This document shows, piece after piece, positions 1 to 10,740 of a stretch of 64,000 bases of DNA (positions are counted from its first letter, which is position 1; every line of letters starts with the position of its first letter). The notes beneath the pieces are model-generated. The model did not search any database. It had not been told where the DNA came from and was given only the letters and a program-made list of their open reading frames with translations. The stretch is taken from the NCBI GenBank assembly GCA_963924555.1, contig OZ004581.1, positions 9,339,338-9,403,337 on the forward strand. Reading direction: 5' to 3'. This stretch comes from Crambe crambe. Taxonomy: Eukaryota; Porifera; Demospongiae; Poecilosclerida; Crambeidae. The position numbers and the translations under genes are program-made.

Positions 1-2
1 AT

Positions 3-1159
3 AGTTCAACAGGAGATGAAAATATTTTCAAAACCACTAATGTTTACAGTGAAGATCAGTATCCTATATATTTTATATGTGATCCTCCACATTTATTGAA
101 AACCATTCGAAATTGTTTTGCAAGTTCAACCCGAAATTTATGGGTAAGTTCATTCTGTGTGTCAATTTATGACCACCTTTTATATTCTTTTTATTTTAAA
201 GTGTAAAGGCAGGGACATTAAATGGAGCCATATTATCAGACTCTACTATCAGAATGCTGGTGCAGCCACTGGTTTGTGCTTGATACCGAAATTGAAATAT
301 GAACATGTATATTTAACATCACGGTCTAAAATGCGTGTGGATCTTGCTGCACAGGTTAGACTGAGTTGATGATCATGCATATTAGCTATAGGCATAAGAA
401 ACTTTTTTCAGGTCTTGAATGAAAGTGTATCACTAGCACTTCATCTAACTGGAGGAGAACAAGCTCATGAAACTGCTAACTTCATTAACAAAATAGACAA
501 ATTTTTTGATTCTCTCAATGTTACATCATTTGATGAGGGAAGGCTGAAGAGAAAGCCTTTTTTACAGCCTTACAGAAGTTCAACTGATTTTCGATTGAAG
601 GTATGATGTAACGAGCTGCTATGTATGCATGCTGTTATTTATATACATTATAGTTTCTTAAAGATGAATTTTTGGGATATCTGGATGCATGGGAAGTGAG
701 TGTCAAGAATAGGGAAGGCTTCACTGATGTTGAACGAAGAAACATGATGTTAAGCAGGGAAACTTTGACTGGGATCAAAATTACAAGTATGCTCTATAGT
801 ATTTTTTTCTACCACAATCTATATTAAACATGATAACTGTAGTTTCTTCATTCCTGGAGTTTGTGCCATCAATTTTGAAAGTGCCAGGGGTGACTGTCTT
901 TTTGAGTGTAAAACTTAATCAAGATCCACTTGAGAAGTTTTTTGGCTGCATTAGACAACATGGTCAAGTTAATGATAACCCTACAGTGCTTCAGGCAATG
1001 ACAGCCACACAAACTTTGCGAGTAGCTAACTCCCTAAGATTTGCAACAATCACTGGCAATTGCAGAGGAGCTAGCAAGAAGGAAAGAGTTGATGACAATG
1101 ATACATGTAAGCTCCCAAAGCGAAAACAATCACGGAAAAAGAAACCCAAGAAACATTGA
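3..1159 (+). CDS. P-element/THAP9-like transposase, 3' part (5' end outside window)
   Basis: Five exons join in frame: 3-143, 202-354, 412-600, 654-786 and 843-1159, with GT-AG introns of about 50-60 bases. The product matches the catalytic and C-terminal parts of P-element-type transposases (THAP9 family). Visible motifs are DPPHLLKTIRN at the start, CKGRDIKWSHI after the first intron, a helical GGEQAHETANFINKIDKFFDSLN segment and the family signature KLNQDPLEKFFGCIR near the end, followed by a lysine/arginine-rich tail. Such enzymes cut and paste DNA in the nucleus. The N-terminal THAP DNA-binding domain would lie to the left of the window. All visible exons are open, so this copy may be intact or a domesticated gene; terminal repeats cannot be judged here. 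Family assignment is from recalled signatures, exon borders from reading frame and splice motifs. Confidence 0.85.
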
Positions 1160-1249
1160 GAATTATAATTCCCCATGCATATCTGCTATCGTATTCATTG
1201 AACATAAAATGTAATTGACTGATTAAGGAGTGAGGTATATATAAACTAT

Positions 1250-2314
1250 TCAGATACTTTTTCTTAGAGGCTTTGATTTTGATGTGTTCTTCTTGCTGAC
1301 TTGTTTATAAGTTTCCATAACTGATTTAGTGAAAGAAAATCCACGAATTGTTACATACTTAGCTACTATCAAACTTAAAATCACTCCTTTCTTATCTTCA
1401 TCTATTATTCCTGCTGCAGAGCACCAGTTAAATAAAACATCTGAATCACCTAGAATGCTGTCATGTATTTCTTTCTTATCAAACTCATTTGTAGTTGAAT
1501 GGCAGCGAATACAATACTCGATGGCACTAAGAGTTTGGCAAAAGCTGTCAGTAATATGAATAAGCCCACCTCTATCAACACAGCACACCCATTCATTTGA
1601 AGATGACATAGGAGAAGCTTCATCTTTGATCAGATATTTTGTGCTAGCTGACACGCTCTGATCCTTGGATATTGATTGAATGATATAGCCACCTATGTAG
1701 CGGATAGCATTGATCTCTTCATATGAAAGATCGCTAGGAATGGTACCAACATCCTTTATTATTGGTAGAATAGAACCTATCAAATAAATAGATGATAAAT
1801 ACTGATACAAAGCTGGATCAGCGTTTAATTTTTGACTAGTTAAAAACTCTCTTTGAAATCTTGTGCACTTCGTATCTGGTGAAATGACACCCAGAGTTTC
1901 TCCCTCTTAATTTTTTTTGGTACGTTCTGATTGTGCACCATCAATTATTCTCTTTAGTGATGAATACAGCCAGTTAGAAAAATTTACAGTGCCTTTCTCA
2001 ACTGCACAAAGCTGACTTAGAAGTCTCTCCAAAATTTCCTTTAAAGTTTTGATTTCTTTGGACAAGCACAAAACTCTTCATCTTTTAGGATACTGTCACA
2101 AGCTTCTTTGAAAAATTGAATGGAAATCATATCTAAAAAAAATTATTGTTACAGCACTGTTTTCTTTATCATAGCTAGTTTCATATCTTAAGCTGTAATA
2201 ATGCATAATGCAGTAGCTAGCTAGTAATGATAATATACCATTTTGAAGAGGAGACTCCATCCCTAGCCTTAGCCGCCGATTCGAGCTTGCTACTATTAAA
2301 CTTTCTGTCGTCAA
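1250..2314 (-). pseudogene. Unrecognised conserved protein, C-terminal part, broken
   Basis: A first exon (ATG at 2314 to about 2240) and a second (about 2135-1250) can be joined through a GTATAT donor and a T-rich acceptor, phase consistent. The second exon needs one frame change near 2050 and contains an in-frame TAA near 1908; reading resumes in the same frame after it. The C-terminal part has an AIRYIGGYI motif, a WVCCVDRGGLIHI segment and a terminal VTIRGFSF segment followed by a basic tail. I recall such blocks in uncharacterised, transposon-associated proteins of sponges and corals, but cannot name a family. It converges on the transposase gene, with only 90 bases between their stops. 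The stop and the frame change argue for decay; sequencing error is the alternative. Confidence 0.5.
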
Positions 2315-3411
2315 GAGAGACTCTCGTACGGCGAGGGTTAATTATGATATTACCCTAGGACACGGAGTGCAGGGGTTAATGGGCTAGTTTCCTATCCCGT
2401 GTACGTAGTCTATAGTATCTATGGTTATAGTATCTATGCCTAGATACAGTCGACTCGCGATCGCCAAGGAAACGGAAGTCATTGCACGTAATACAAGCCT
2501 TATTTAATATCAGAGAGTGCGCTAGCACTCTCTAAGTAGGGATGGCGGGTCAAAGGTCATAAGACTGTATAAACTAAAAGCTCTTCTTTCTCTTCTACCC
2601 TTACTCTACAGGTTCTCAGAAGGCTACAGTGAATTATTACATCTACAAAGAAGAGAGGAGAATGTTCAAAAATCAAAAATTCATTCGCTAACATAAGAAA
2701 AAAACGATGTCTAAAATTGACTTTTGTTCTTTTTCTTTATAATAATAATAAGGATAATAAATATAAGATCGACGTACTGACTTACTGGCTATAGTCATCA
2801 AAATTCTGCTTTGGCCATCTGTTAGAGCGGCACCTAGAGGCTGATCTTTTGCTATTAGTTTTGACTAAAGCGCTATTTTATAAATCAGTGATATCGATAG
2901 CACTCGGCTAATCTTTCTACGCCATTTTGAAGCGCACGTCGGTAGGGGGCGGGCCGTATGGGCGGGGCCACGTATAAGTGCACATCTGGCTCAATCAGTT
3001 CAGCTCTAGTTTGATCGTTTAGCTAGCTATTTATTCTTATCTGATGATCTTCCTGACACTCCTTGCTGCATTGCAGTACAGATGCTCATCCTATAGTACG
3101 TAGTAGTGTCAGCTCACTTTACCATGCCATGCATTTACATTGCTGTTGATGTAAAGTTTTATATTAAATAATACACAAAACTTAAACTTAAATCCAGAGA
3201 CTGTGTATGTGCCTACAAAAGAAAAAAGATTGGTTTATGTAGAGCTGGCTTTGTATAGACTATATAGTACTGTTACTGTAGCCTCATGTCAAATATTAAT
3301 AATCACTGCATACTCTCAGTTCAAGTGACGATCAATACTGCCTCCCTTAATTCTTTACTTACACAAACTTATTTTCAACTTCAAGCACTAAAAAAAAGGA
3401 TAGAAACAAGT
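2315..3411. other. Intergenic, no gene recognised
   Basis: Apart from the GC-box/TATA-like stretch I see only short direct repeats (tatagtatctatg twice near 2410-2440) and AT-rich DNA. A 64-codon open frame at 3286-3480 runs into the left arm of the foldback repeat and has no family features. Confidence 0.5.
2936..2985 (+). promoter_or_regulatory. Possible core promoter: GC boxes plus TATA-like motif
   Basis: In an otherwise AT-rich intergenic stretch there are two GC boxes in tandem (gggggcgggcc at about 2946 and gggcggggcc at about 2960), followed at once by a TATA-like cgtataagtg at about 2970. The spacing suits a Sp/KLF-type proximal promoter firing rightwards, but no convincing coding exon follows within 1 kb. 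It could drive a non-coding transcript or be chance. Confidence 0.3.
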
Positions 3412-3660
3412 GAGCATAATAAATTTCTTCTAAATAAAAAGTTAAGTAGGGATAGCCTAAAATCTAACTGGGCTGTATAATGTACTGCAGCCTCGTCGTA
3501 TGAAAACAATCCCTACTTTTACAATGGCCCATAGCTAGCTATAGGTAGTGAATGTAAATGTAGGGATTGTTTTCATACGACGAGGCTGCAGTACATTATA
3601 CAGCCCAATTAGATTTTAGGCTATCCCTACTTAACTTTTTATTTAGAAGAAATTTTTTAT
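3412..3660. repeat. Large foldback (inverted) repeat of about 250 bp
   Basis: The left arm (about 3412-3515) and right arm (about 3561-3660) are near-perfect reverse complements over roughly 100 bases, separated by about 45 bases. Both arms carry gtagggattgttttcatac or its complement and tactgcagcctcgtcgta or its complement. Even the spacer ends (tttaca and tgtaaa) pair. High arm identity implies a recent origin or gene conversion. It fits a foldback MITE or a palindromic amplification; transcribed, it would give a long hairpin RNA. I could not fix a target-site duplication. Confidence 0.85.
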
Positions 3661-4109
3661 GCTCATGCATTAAGCATTACATCATCGAGTATTTTGTCTA
3701 GAAAATGGCCGATTTTTACATGCAAGTTGAGTCGCTATTTTCTCTCTTCATATCTACTATCAAGGCATAATTTTAGTCGGAAAATAGGCTTCCAAGTAGC
3801 TAGGCAGTGTTGCGCTGGTTTCTTACGACCTAATACAAACAGAGTGGGCCTGCTAACCCTTGGAAATATTGATATCTTGAATATCAAACAAATACTACCT
3901 GGACAGCAAGTGTTCAAACATCAGTTCCCAAGATCCTTGTGCTCTATAAACCTGCAGGTAGGTGGATATAGAGTTAATGCAACTATAAATTAGCTATCAA
4001 GTTGTTCTCATGAGCGGTTGTTAGATTTTTGCTGTCCTTAAGTTGTATATCATTAAAGTGTGTTTTCGTAGTAATAAACAGTGTATGTAAGTTTAAAAAA
4101 AGATCATGA
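3661..4109. other. Intergenic, no gene recognised
   Basis: An open frame of 99 codons at 3694-3993 (+) lacks any recognisable motif or splice context. The stretch probably holds the 3' flank of the large minus-strand gene. Confidence 0.4.
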
Positions 4110-7100
4110 TCATATTTCAGGTTCACTATCTAGTTCACTATGTTCCAATTCACCAAATACATCATTCATTATCTCATCGACTTCCATATCTAGATCAGAT
4201 CTACCATCGCTGTCACTTTCATCTTCATCTCCACTATTAATGTCTGAATCACTGTCGATGGGAATTTCGGGGCTTGACATTTGAGAGGCTCTACTCGAAG
4301 CTTCTGGTGGCAAATTTTGGCAATTTTGGCACTTGCAGCCTGGGCCACAGTGGCTATTGGCCTTCTGACACTTGCACCGTCCACTAAGGCAGCCAGTTTT
4401 ACATCCACACCCCTTCTTTATCAGTGCAACTCTCGTTCTCACTTGCCTGAGATGATTATCGTCGTCCCAATCTACCACAAGAGTAGACGGATCAGGCTGC
4501 TTCCAACCATTGCCGTCAAGAACCGGATAAGTCATGTGATGGCAGTTGGCTTGCTTCCACACTGATAATACCCAACAAGACCTCTGCCAGTGTCTTGCAA
4601 GTGCTCCGTCTGAAGGGATCATGTCTTCTTCATATTTGATCCTACTCCAAATTCTCTCCCTCATGATATCCAGCCAACTAATGTGATGGTCTTCAGGGGA
4701 CTGGTTCTGTTTCTTTAGTGAGTTGTATAGGGTAACTGGGCTGGGGTAGGCAGGTAAAAATACTGCTCTATGCTTTCTGAAGTAGGCACACCCCACTAGC
4801 CTAAAGAATGACAACTTTCCCTGATGATTTGTGTCTGCCAATGTACCTGGCATATACTCACTGGCTGCACAAATGAACTTGCAGTACTCAAATAAAGTAG
4901 CTAGGAATGATGCTTTCCCCAGACCATTAAAAAAAGAGATAAAGTCACAACCAGTGCACACAAAGAGAGCTTGCATCACAGATGGCAGAGAAGATGAGGG
5001 TATATGAGCAAGCTCTGGGTCATGAGCAAAAGCATTGATAAGTGCCTGCATGTCCAGAAACCTCTGTTCCACAGAGTGGAAAGTGTTTAATCTCACTAAA
5101 ACATCCAGATCACTCTCGGCAACTATAGGCAAGCCTATATGATAGACATCTGTGTCTGGACTTAGTACTAGTTTTTTCTGACCTGCTGAATTGATGGTAT
5201 GCAACCAAATTCTCGTATCAGCCTCCTCAGCGTTGCATAATAATGCATTATCACTTTGTGGGGCCATGTTCATGCATACAAACATAGCTTCATCCCGCAG
5301 CTCATCATTGAACCCCCCTGCTGTGACAAATTTTTGATTAGGCCTCAACACTTTCTTCATTTTTTCTAGAAAGTAATTTGATAGGAAACAGATGAGGTTC
5401 CTTTTGCAATCCCTACAATTCAGGAGATTTTCCCTCCACTTGAGTGGTATTACCATGTCTGAAGTGAATTCTGAACAGTAATGTTCGTCCAATACTGGAT
5501 TGTGTTGATCTCTGTGTTTCCTTTCAAAAAATTTAGGACTCAGGCCATTACGCTCTGGGTCATCAAAGATTAAGTGAACTTCACTTGAACCATTTCTGTA
5601 GTGAGGGTGGATATGTTGTTTGAGTAGGAAGTTGGCATATTCTCCTAAGTTATTGTGAGCAATCCACGGTTTGATATTGATTAGAAACATTCCCTCCATT
5701 ATTACTGAATTGGGAACCCAGCCTGGTTGTAGTGATGATGTAATTACTTTTGGTGTACACTGTTGATATCTCTTTTCCAAACAGTTGGTAGTACTTGACT
5801 TTGTTCCTTTGATTGGTGTGCCATTACTCATAGCTATTGCCCGAGGCAGCTCTATGACCTGTTCATATCCAGCTTGCAATTGTGCTCCTGTAGTTGTGGA
5901 AAATGCTACTCGTTTTTTCCAACATTCTATTTGAAGCTTCCTTTCCCTTTCCACGGCAGATACCTTTTTCCTCCTTGATCTTCTCTCAGTGAATGTTAAG
6001 AGACGTTTGCGATGTTTTGGTGGTTTTATGCTTGGCTTTCGGATCACATAATACTCCACCCCTGCATCATAGTCACTCTGGCCAATCTCTCTAAAGTTGA
6101 GGAGGTCTTGTGTTTGTTCGGCTGTGAGGTTTTTTCGGCTAAAAAGGTGGCAGAGGTCACTTCCATTTTGTTGGTTAATGAGAGTGCTTGTTGTGAGTTT
6201 ATTCACTTGCTTCCGTACATTTTCTTCAAATTTTTTTGTATCAGGTTCCTTTGTACAGAAGATTTCAGTGGAAACATGGGGCTCCCTTTTTTTATCTGGA
6301 AATATCTCATTTTCAAATTTTTTTAGAGCCTCTGCCCTCACTGGTAAGAAAAGTGCAATGCGATTCATGTACTCTGCTGAAGGCCTTGTGACAAATTCTT
6401 TGCAGTCCTTATTAATACACATTTCATGTGCCTCATCGACACCAATTGAGTGGCATGGACGACCTTTGATGCTAACTGTAAAACCCCCAGACTCCAATTT
6501 TGATAAATCATCCTTTGGAATAGTGAGTAAGTCAGTGATGTGTTGAGGGATAAGTTTCTGGTACTTTTGTCTGTCAAAAGCACTGAATAATGCAGCCATA
6601 GACTTGATGGACGCCATTCTCAATTTCCAGTTCCCACTGCGTACTGCTAGATAGAGGGAAACATATGCATAGCAATCTTGAAGAACAAATTGTCCCCAAA
6701 ATTTGAATATTTCATTCTCTTTCATTTTGGTGTTCATGAATTCTTGAAAATCATCTTGGTAATTGGATTTCTCTGATAGGTCAGTGAACATTTCACAAAG
6801 ATTTCTCTGAGCACTTGCTTGTTCAGTTGATGGAGGGAAGGATGAAATCCAAGCAGCTGTGGATGTCAAGAGATTAGGCTCTCCCTCTCCCTTCTCTGAA
6901 GTGAAGATGGATAGGAAACTACGATAGAGAGCTTCCCATACCTCCATCAAGAAATTGTGAGTTCGCTTAAAATTTGAACAGACTGAATTTGGATGATATC
7001 CACTGGCAAGGGCCAAATCACGTAAACCGGCATCATAGTATATTTTTATTAATACCTCTTGAAAATTCTTGAGAATATGCCAGTCTCCGGGAAACGGAAT

Positions 7101-9386
7101 CATCCAAGACAAGTCTTGGCCATACTCTCGTTTGATACTCTGAAGCCGTTCATATGTAGCTTGATCGCCCTCTAAAAACATTATATTCTTTTTACCAGTA
7201 GCAATGAATTCAGTGTACACTTCATTGATTGAATTTAATAAGGTTTCTTTGTCGTCACACCTCTGATGCAAAATTTTGTAGTATATTATATTAGAACACT
7301 CAGGGGCTTTGAGACCATTTACAATTGTTAAGTATGATTGTAAATTAGTCACAGTTTCATTATGCTCTGTACGTGCAAATTTTAATAGCATGTACTGGGT
7401 GAACACTCCCCCAATCTTCTGAAGTGACTGTTTGTCAATGCTAGATAACTTGAAGTCTACAAGCTTCAAATTTGGTTTTCGTAAATCTGCTGTGTGACCC
7501 ATCATAGTGGCTGTGGTGATAGCTTCATTGTGGGTGGCAGATTTATTTTCCTTTCCTGTTCTCATTCTCCGTTGCTTTTTTGTAACAGGAGAACGAAGAG
7601 AAGACTCCTTGGCGGGACTTGCACATGGTGTGAGTGCTGAATGTAACCGCTTACATTGGGTAAGTGTTGTTGAAGGGTCAGAGGGTGTTGTATCAGTAAG
7701 TGCCAGTGGTTGTGGTTGTACCACTTGAATGGTTGTCCCGTGCCAACTTGATTGTTGTTTACCACAAAAGATGCGAGCAAAACCAAGTAAATAGTCCAGA
7801 TTGTCTACTGATACCAACATGAATGTTTTTTGGGGGTAGTTTGCCATTGGTCCCTCTTTTGATTTTTTTTGCACTCTGTACTGAATGTACCTATCATGCG
7901 TATCAATGCTTGCACAAACTCCTAGATGGTTCAGTAATTTTTTTAGCCTTGCTGATCCACCACAGGTTTCAACAGCATCCGCAATTAACGTATGCATGGG
8001 AAATGAACACCGACTGTCAGTTGAAAACATTAAGGCACAGACACAGAAACAACGTCTAATTTTACGTATATTGTGGGAAGAGCTGGTACCTTTTTTTGCC
8101 TTTTCGGAGGGGGGTTGTGTTAGTAGGCAAATTGCCTTCCAAATACTGGGATCAAGATCCCTTATGAAGGAATCAAGGTCAAAATCTTCAATGTTGTGAG
8201 GACTTAAAGCATCCTGTTTGACCATATCTTTAATGGATGCATGAAATTTGGAGTTTAGTGTTAAGCAGGTCTCAGAGAGCTGTTGTTGAAATTGCTCTTC
8301 ACTAGTTAATTTTTGTGTGAGGTTTCGTACTTGACCAAGAGCTTTATTAAGTGCATGCAACATATCCCCCCCATAGCGATACAAAACTGTACCACATTTT
8401 TTGATTGAGCATCGGTAGGCCATGTGGGGTTCAAGCACTGTTGAAAGCTTACTTCTTAACCAAGTGGGAGTAATTGTGCTGTAGTCCGAGTTCAAAGGAA
8501 TATTGCATTGTTGTATGATTTCCTTCAATTTGGTGTGAAAAAAGTCATTCACTTCTGGCAATAAGATTGCAGTGTGCTTTAATAGAATTTCACCGACATA
8601 CAAAGCTGTTACATTAGAAGTGTATAATATAGCACTCTCAATTGTATGTATGTTACAAGTGGCTTGTATATCTTCTTTGATCTTGTCAAGAAGTTTACCA
8701 AGGTCTGGATTGGCACTATTGTTTGAACTGTTGATTTGTTGTATTGTGACCAGGTGGGATTTGTAGCAAGTGTAGCATGCTCTGTCATCTGGGTTTATTT
8801 CAGCTGAAAAATCAGTATTTTCCTGTAAAAATTGCTGAATTAATTTAGGTTGAGGGTATGGACGACTTTTGTCTGTAAGGTTCTTGCCGCATGTTTTGCA
8901 CCGTTTATGTGGTGGGTTTGAGTGCCTGTACCATGCACCATAGTGTTCAGTACATAATGGTACCCCTTCATCACTAGAATCTGTGTCAGATTCATTTTCA
9001 ATTGAAAAAAATTGCAAAATAGTTGACCTATTTGCTAGTTTTGTGATTTTCTGGGCAGTATTTGCACATTCAGGTATAGCACATGATTTTGTAATACCTT
9101 TGTTTGACTTTCTCCACCTAGGTACAAAGCCGGTGTTGGTGATGTCCTTCACTTCATTCAGTTCGTTCCTACACGGCCTGCATATGCAGCTCTGTGGTTC
9201 GATATCCAGGGAGGGTTCGTACTGCTTGAGGCAGTCTAGTAGTGAAGCATCCTTCCAGGATTTAGGATGGAAGTACTTGGATTGATTATCTTTCTTGCAC
9301 AATATGCAAGGTTGACATGGCTGACCGGGATGGACATGTGATGTCACAAGACGTAAATTTCGGTCTGCTCTGCTTGATCGACTCAT
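4110..9386 (-). CDS. Intronless 1758-residue protein: zinc clusters, PIN/FEN-like nuclease signature, C-terminal CXC domain
   Basis: One uninterrupted frame from ATG at 9386. Residues 24-73 and 102-208 carry CxxC pairs typical of zinc-binding modules. Around 736-790 the segment with PFPGDWHILKNF resembles a block I recall from DUF6589/KDZ-type transposon proteins. Residues 1386-1391 (AEEADT), 1409-1414 (SPDTDV) and 1479-1491 (GCD...GLGK) reproduce the spaced acidic signature of PIN/FEN1-XPG-like nucleases. Nine cysteines at 1660, 1662, 1666, 1671, 1673, 1680, 1684, 1686 and 1689 form a tesmin/TSO1-type CXC DNA-binding module, followed by an acidic Asp/Ser tail. Lack of introns beside intron-rich genes, and the domain mix, suggest transposon origin or a retrogene. 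Function is inference: a nuclear DNA-binding nuclease or transposase. No terminal inverted repeats were found beside it. Confidence 0.8.
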   Translation of the reverse strand: MSRSSRADRNLRLVTSHVHPGQPCQPCILCKKDNQSKYFHPKSWKDASLLDCLKQYEPSLDIEPQSCICRPCRNELNEVKDITNTGFVPRWRKSNKGITKSCAIPECANTAQKITKLANRSTILQFFSIENESDTDSSDEGVPLCTEHYGAWYRHSNPPHKRCKTCGKNLTDKSRPYPQPKLIQQFLQENTDFSAEINPDDRACYTCYKSHLVTIQQINSSNNSANPDLGKLLDKIKEDIQATCNIHTIESAILYTSNVTALYVGEILLKHTAILLPEVNDFFHTKLKEIIQQCNIPLNSDYSTITPTWLRSKLSTVLEPHMAYRCSIKKCGTVLYRYGGDMLHALNKALGQVRNLTQKLTSEEQFQQQLSETCLTLNSKFHASIKDMVKQDALSPHNIEDFDLDSFIRDLDPSIWKAICLLTQPPSEKAKKGTSSSHNIRKIRRCFCVCALMFSTDSRCSFPMHTLIADAVETCGGSARLKKLLNHLGVCASIDTHDRYIQYRVQKKSKEGPMANYPQKTFMLVSVDNLDYLLGFARIFCGKQQSSWHGTTIQVVQPQPLALTDTTPSDPSTTLTQCKRLHSALTPCASPAKESSLRSPVTKKQRRMRTGKENKSATHNEAITTATMMGHTADLRKPNLKLVDFKLSSIDKQSLQKIGGVFTQYMLLKFARTEHNETVTNLQSYLTIVNGLKAPECSNIIYYKILHQRCDDKETLLNSINEVYTEFIATGKKNIMFLEGDQATYERLQSIKREYGQDLSWMIPFPGDWHILKNFQEVLIKIYYDAGLRDLALASGYHPNSVCSNFKRTHNFLMEVWEALYRSFLSIFTSEKGEGEPNLLTSTAAWISSFPPSTEQASAQRNLCEMFTDLSEKSNYQDDFQEFMNTKMKENEIFKFWGQFVLQDCYAYVSLYLAVRSGNWKLRMASIKSMAALFSAFDRQKYQKLIPQHITDLLTIPKDDLSKLESGGFTVSIKGRPCHSIGVDEAHEMCINKDCKEFVTRPSAEYMNRIALFLPVRAEALKKFENEIFPDKKREPHVSTEIFCTKEPDTKKFEENVRKQVNKLTTSTLINQQNGSDLCHLFSRKNLTAEQTQDLLNFREIGQSDYDAGVEYYVIRKPSIKPPKHRKRLLTFTERRSRRKKVSAVERERKLQIECWKKRVAFSTTTGAQLQAGYEQVIELPRAIAMSNGTPIKGTKSSTTNCLEKRYQQCTPKVITSSLQPGWVPNSVIMEGMFLINIKPWIAHNNLGEYANFLLKQHIHPHYRNGSSEVHLIFDDPERNGLSPKFFERKHRDQHNPVLDEHYCSEFTSDMVIPLKWRENLLNCRDCKRNLICFLSNYFLEKMKKVLRPNQKFVTAGGFNDELRDEAMFVCMNMAPQSDNALLCNAEEADTRIWLHTINSAGQKKLVLSPDTDVYHIGLPIVAESDLDVLVRLNTFHSVEQRFLDMQALINAFAHDPELAHIPSSSLPSVMQALFVCTGCDFISFFNGLGKASFLATLFEYCKFICAASEYMPGTLADTNHQGKLSFFRLVGCAYFRKHRAVFLPAYPSPVTLYNSLKKQNQSPEDHHISWLDIMRERIWSRIKYEEDMIPSDGALARHWQRSCWVLSVWKQANCHHMTYPVLDGNGWKQPDPSTLVVDWDDDNHLRQVRTRVALIKKGCGCKTGCLSGRCKCQKANSHCGPGCKCQNCQNLPPEASSRASQMSSPEIPIDSDSDINSGDEDESDSDGRSDLDMEVDEIMNDVFGELEHSELDSEPEI

Positions 9387-9959
9387 GTTAGCTATTGTTT
9401 ATTATGTTATTAGTCTATATTATGAACTTATGCACTCATTTATAACTTACAGGTATCAGAGTAATTGAGTTTATCAATGATAGGTATCAGTTTATCAATG
9501 ATAGGTTCTACTGCAGCTCGCTCGTTCGACACGTGGAATTGGGTTTTTTGGCGGTAAAAAAAAAGTGTATAGGTCATGCAGAACAGTGCAAAACTTGACA
9601 TGCAGTTAGAAGAACTATTACTGTATATGCATTCTCCTTTCCAGGAGGCTTGCTTTTTGGGAACTGCTTTTTGAACGCTGAATACGACGATGGTTATTTT
9701 GATCTTCGTAGAAGTACTTCGATACAAATCCGTGTAAAGAGACACCAGTAAAGATAATATGATCTAAAAAGGTATCTACCTCGTCAGAAAGAAACGGTGA
9801 AGATTATGGAGCAAGTTTTAGCCTCCATAGAACCTCCAAAAGAGAGTTAGGCGGCCGAGAACTTTTTGTAGAAAGTGAGGCCCAAACCGCAGGCTAAACC
9901 GCAAGTTTACCTTTGCTTCCGCTCCAAAATAGGAAACTGACGCTGGCGATTCGACTGGA
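9387..9959. other. Upstream flank of the large minus-strand gene
   Basis: It contains a short tandem duplication (gtttatcaatgatagg twice at about 9467-9507). The minus-strand open frames here show no family features. The promoter of the 1758-residue gene should lie here, but no clear core element is visible. Confidence 0.35.
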
Positions 9960-10290
9960 TAAGTGAATGGTTTTAAGAAAGCATGATGTTTAAGTGAAGA
10001 GATTAGACAACATGATAAGCATTGAGTGATACCTGCACGTGAAAAGGGGAAAGTCATTCAGCCTGCAGTGTGAAATGATGTCACATTGATCTGATCCGTC
10101 CTTCTTCACTTTTCTCTATTTATTACACAGGTGCACATGTCTGCATCCTTCTCAATATAATTATCAGTCTGTAAAGGATGCAGTATATGTATATGTACCT
10201 GTAGCACCTGTGTGATAAATAGAAGTTATTAAAGAGGGATGGATCAGTGTGTCTATTCACAACACAATAACATAGATCTTCATTTATTTA
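9960..10290. mobile_element. Foldback MITE-like repeat, copy 1
   Basis: About 320 bp closely match 29590-29915. The centre is palindromic: gatccgtccttctt, ctatttattacacaggtg and gcatcctt on the left are mirrored by aaggatgc, cacctgtgtgataa and agagggatggatc on the right. Two dispersed copies with internal inverted symmetry and no coding capacity indicate a miniature inverted-repeat transposon or its core. The exact ends and target duplication are not resolved. Confidence 0.7.
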
Positions 10291-10390
10291 CCCATAGATT
10301 GAATAGGGCATAAAATGTAATTTTACCAGTGGACAAACTACTGCTTCTAATCAATGTTGTGAGTTTATATTTCATGATAATTTATCTCAA

Positions 10391-10740
10391 TTGATATCAA
10401 ATTATCTAAATCACTTGATACATCCTACAACTACTTCACCAGACTACTTCACCAGACTACAACAACTCAATCTTCTTCCCCTGATGTACCATTTTGAAAT
10501 AAATGACATCGTGTTTATTGTGTGTCGACTCAAAGAGCCAAAAGGCCACTTTGATCTGTCTAAGCACGTTTCATTCAGTTCAGCTTCTGCTAGGTCATCA
10601 TCCAAGATGTCTCACACAAGAGTAGACACTTCTATTTTAATCACCTGCCACTTCTATGGAACGCCCTTCCTCCTATTGACCTGAACTCATCCTTTCCCTC
10701 TATCAAACGACATTTGTTAGAATATCTGTATAGCTAATCA
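10391..10740 (+). mobile_element. Relic of a non-LTR retrotransposon (reverse transcriptase C-terminus)
   Basis: Conceptual translation across one frame change gives a LINE-type C-terminal pattern: RLQQLNLLPLMYHFEINDI, then KHVSFSSASARSS, then in another frame LPLLWNALPPIDL and a final helical segment ending near 10735. This order is characteristic of the end of LINE open reading frame 2 in corals and sponges. The frame change and the missing upstream polymerase make it a dead 5'-truncated copy. Confidence 0.7.

Noticed and set aside
3694..3993. 99-codon frame beside the foldback repeat
   Set aside because: No motif, no splice context, overlapped by an equally open frame on the other strand.
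10391..10684. Cellular gene of 97 codons
   Set aside because: The wording is that of a LINE reverse transcriptase end with a frame change.
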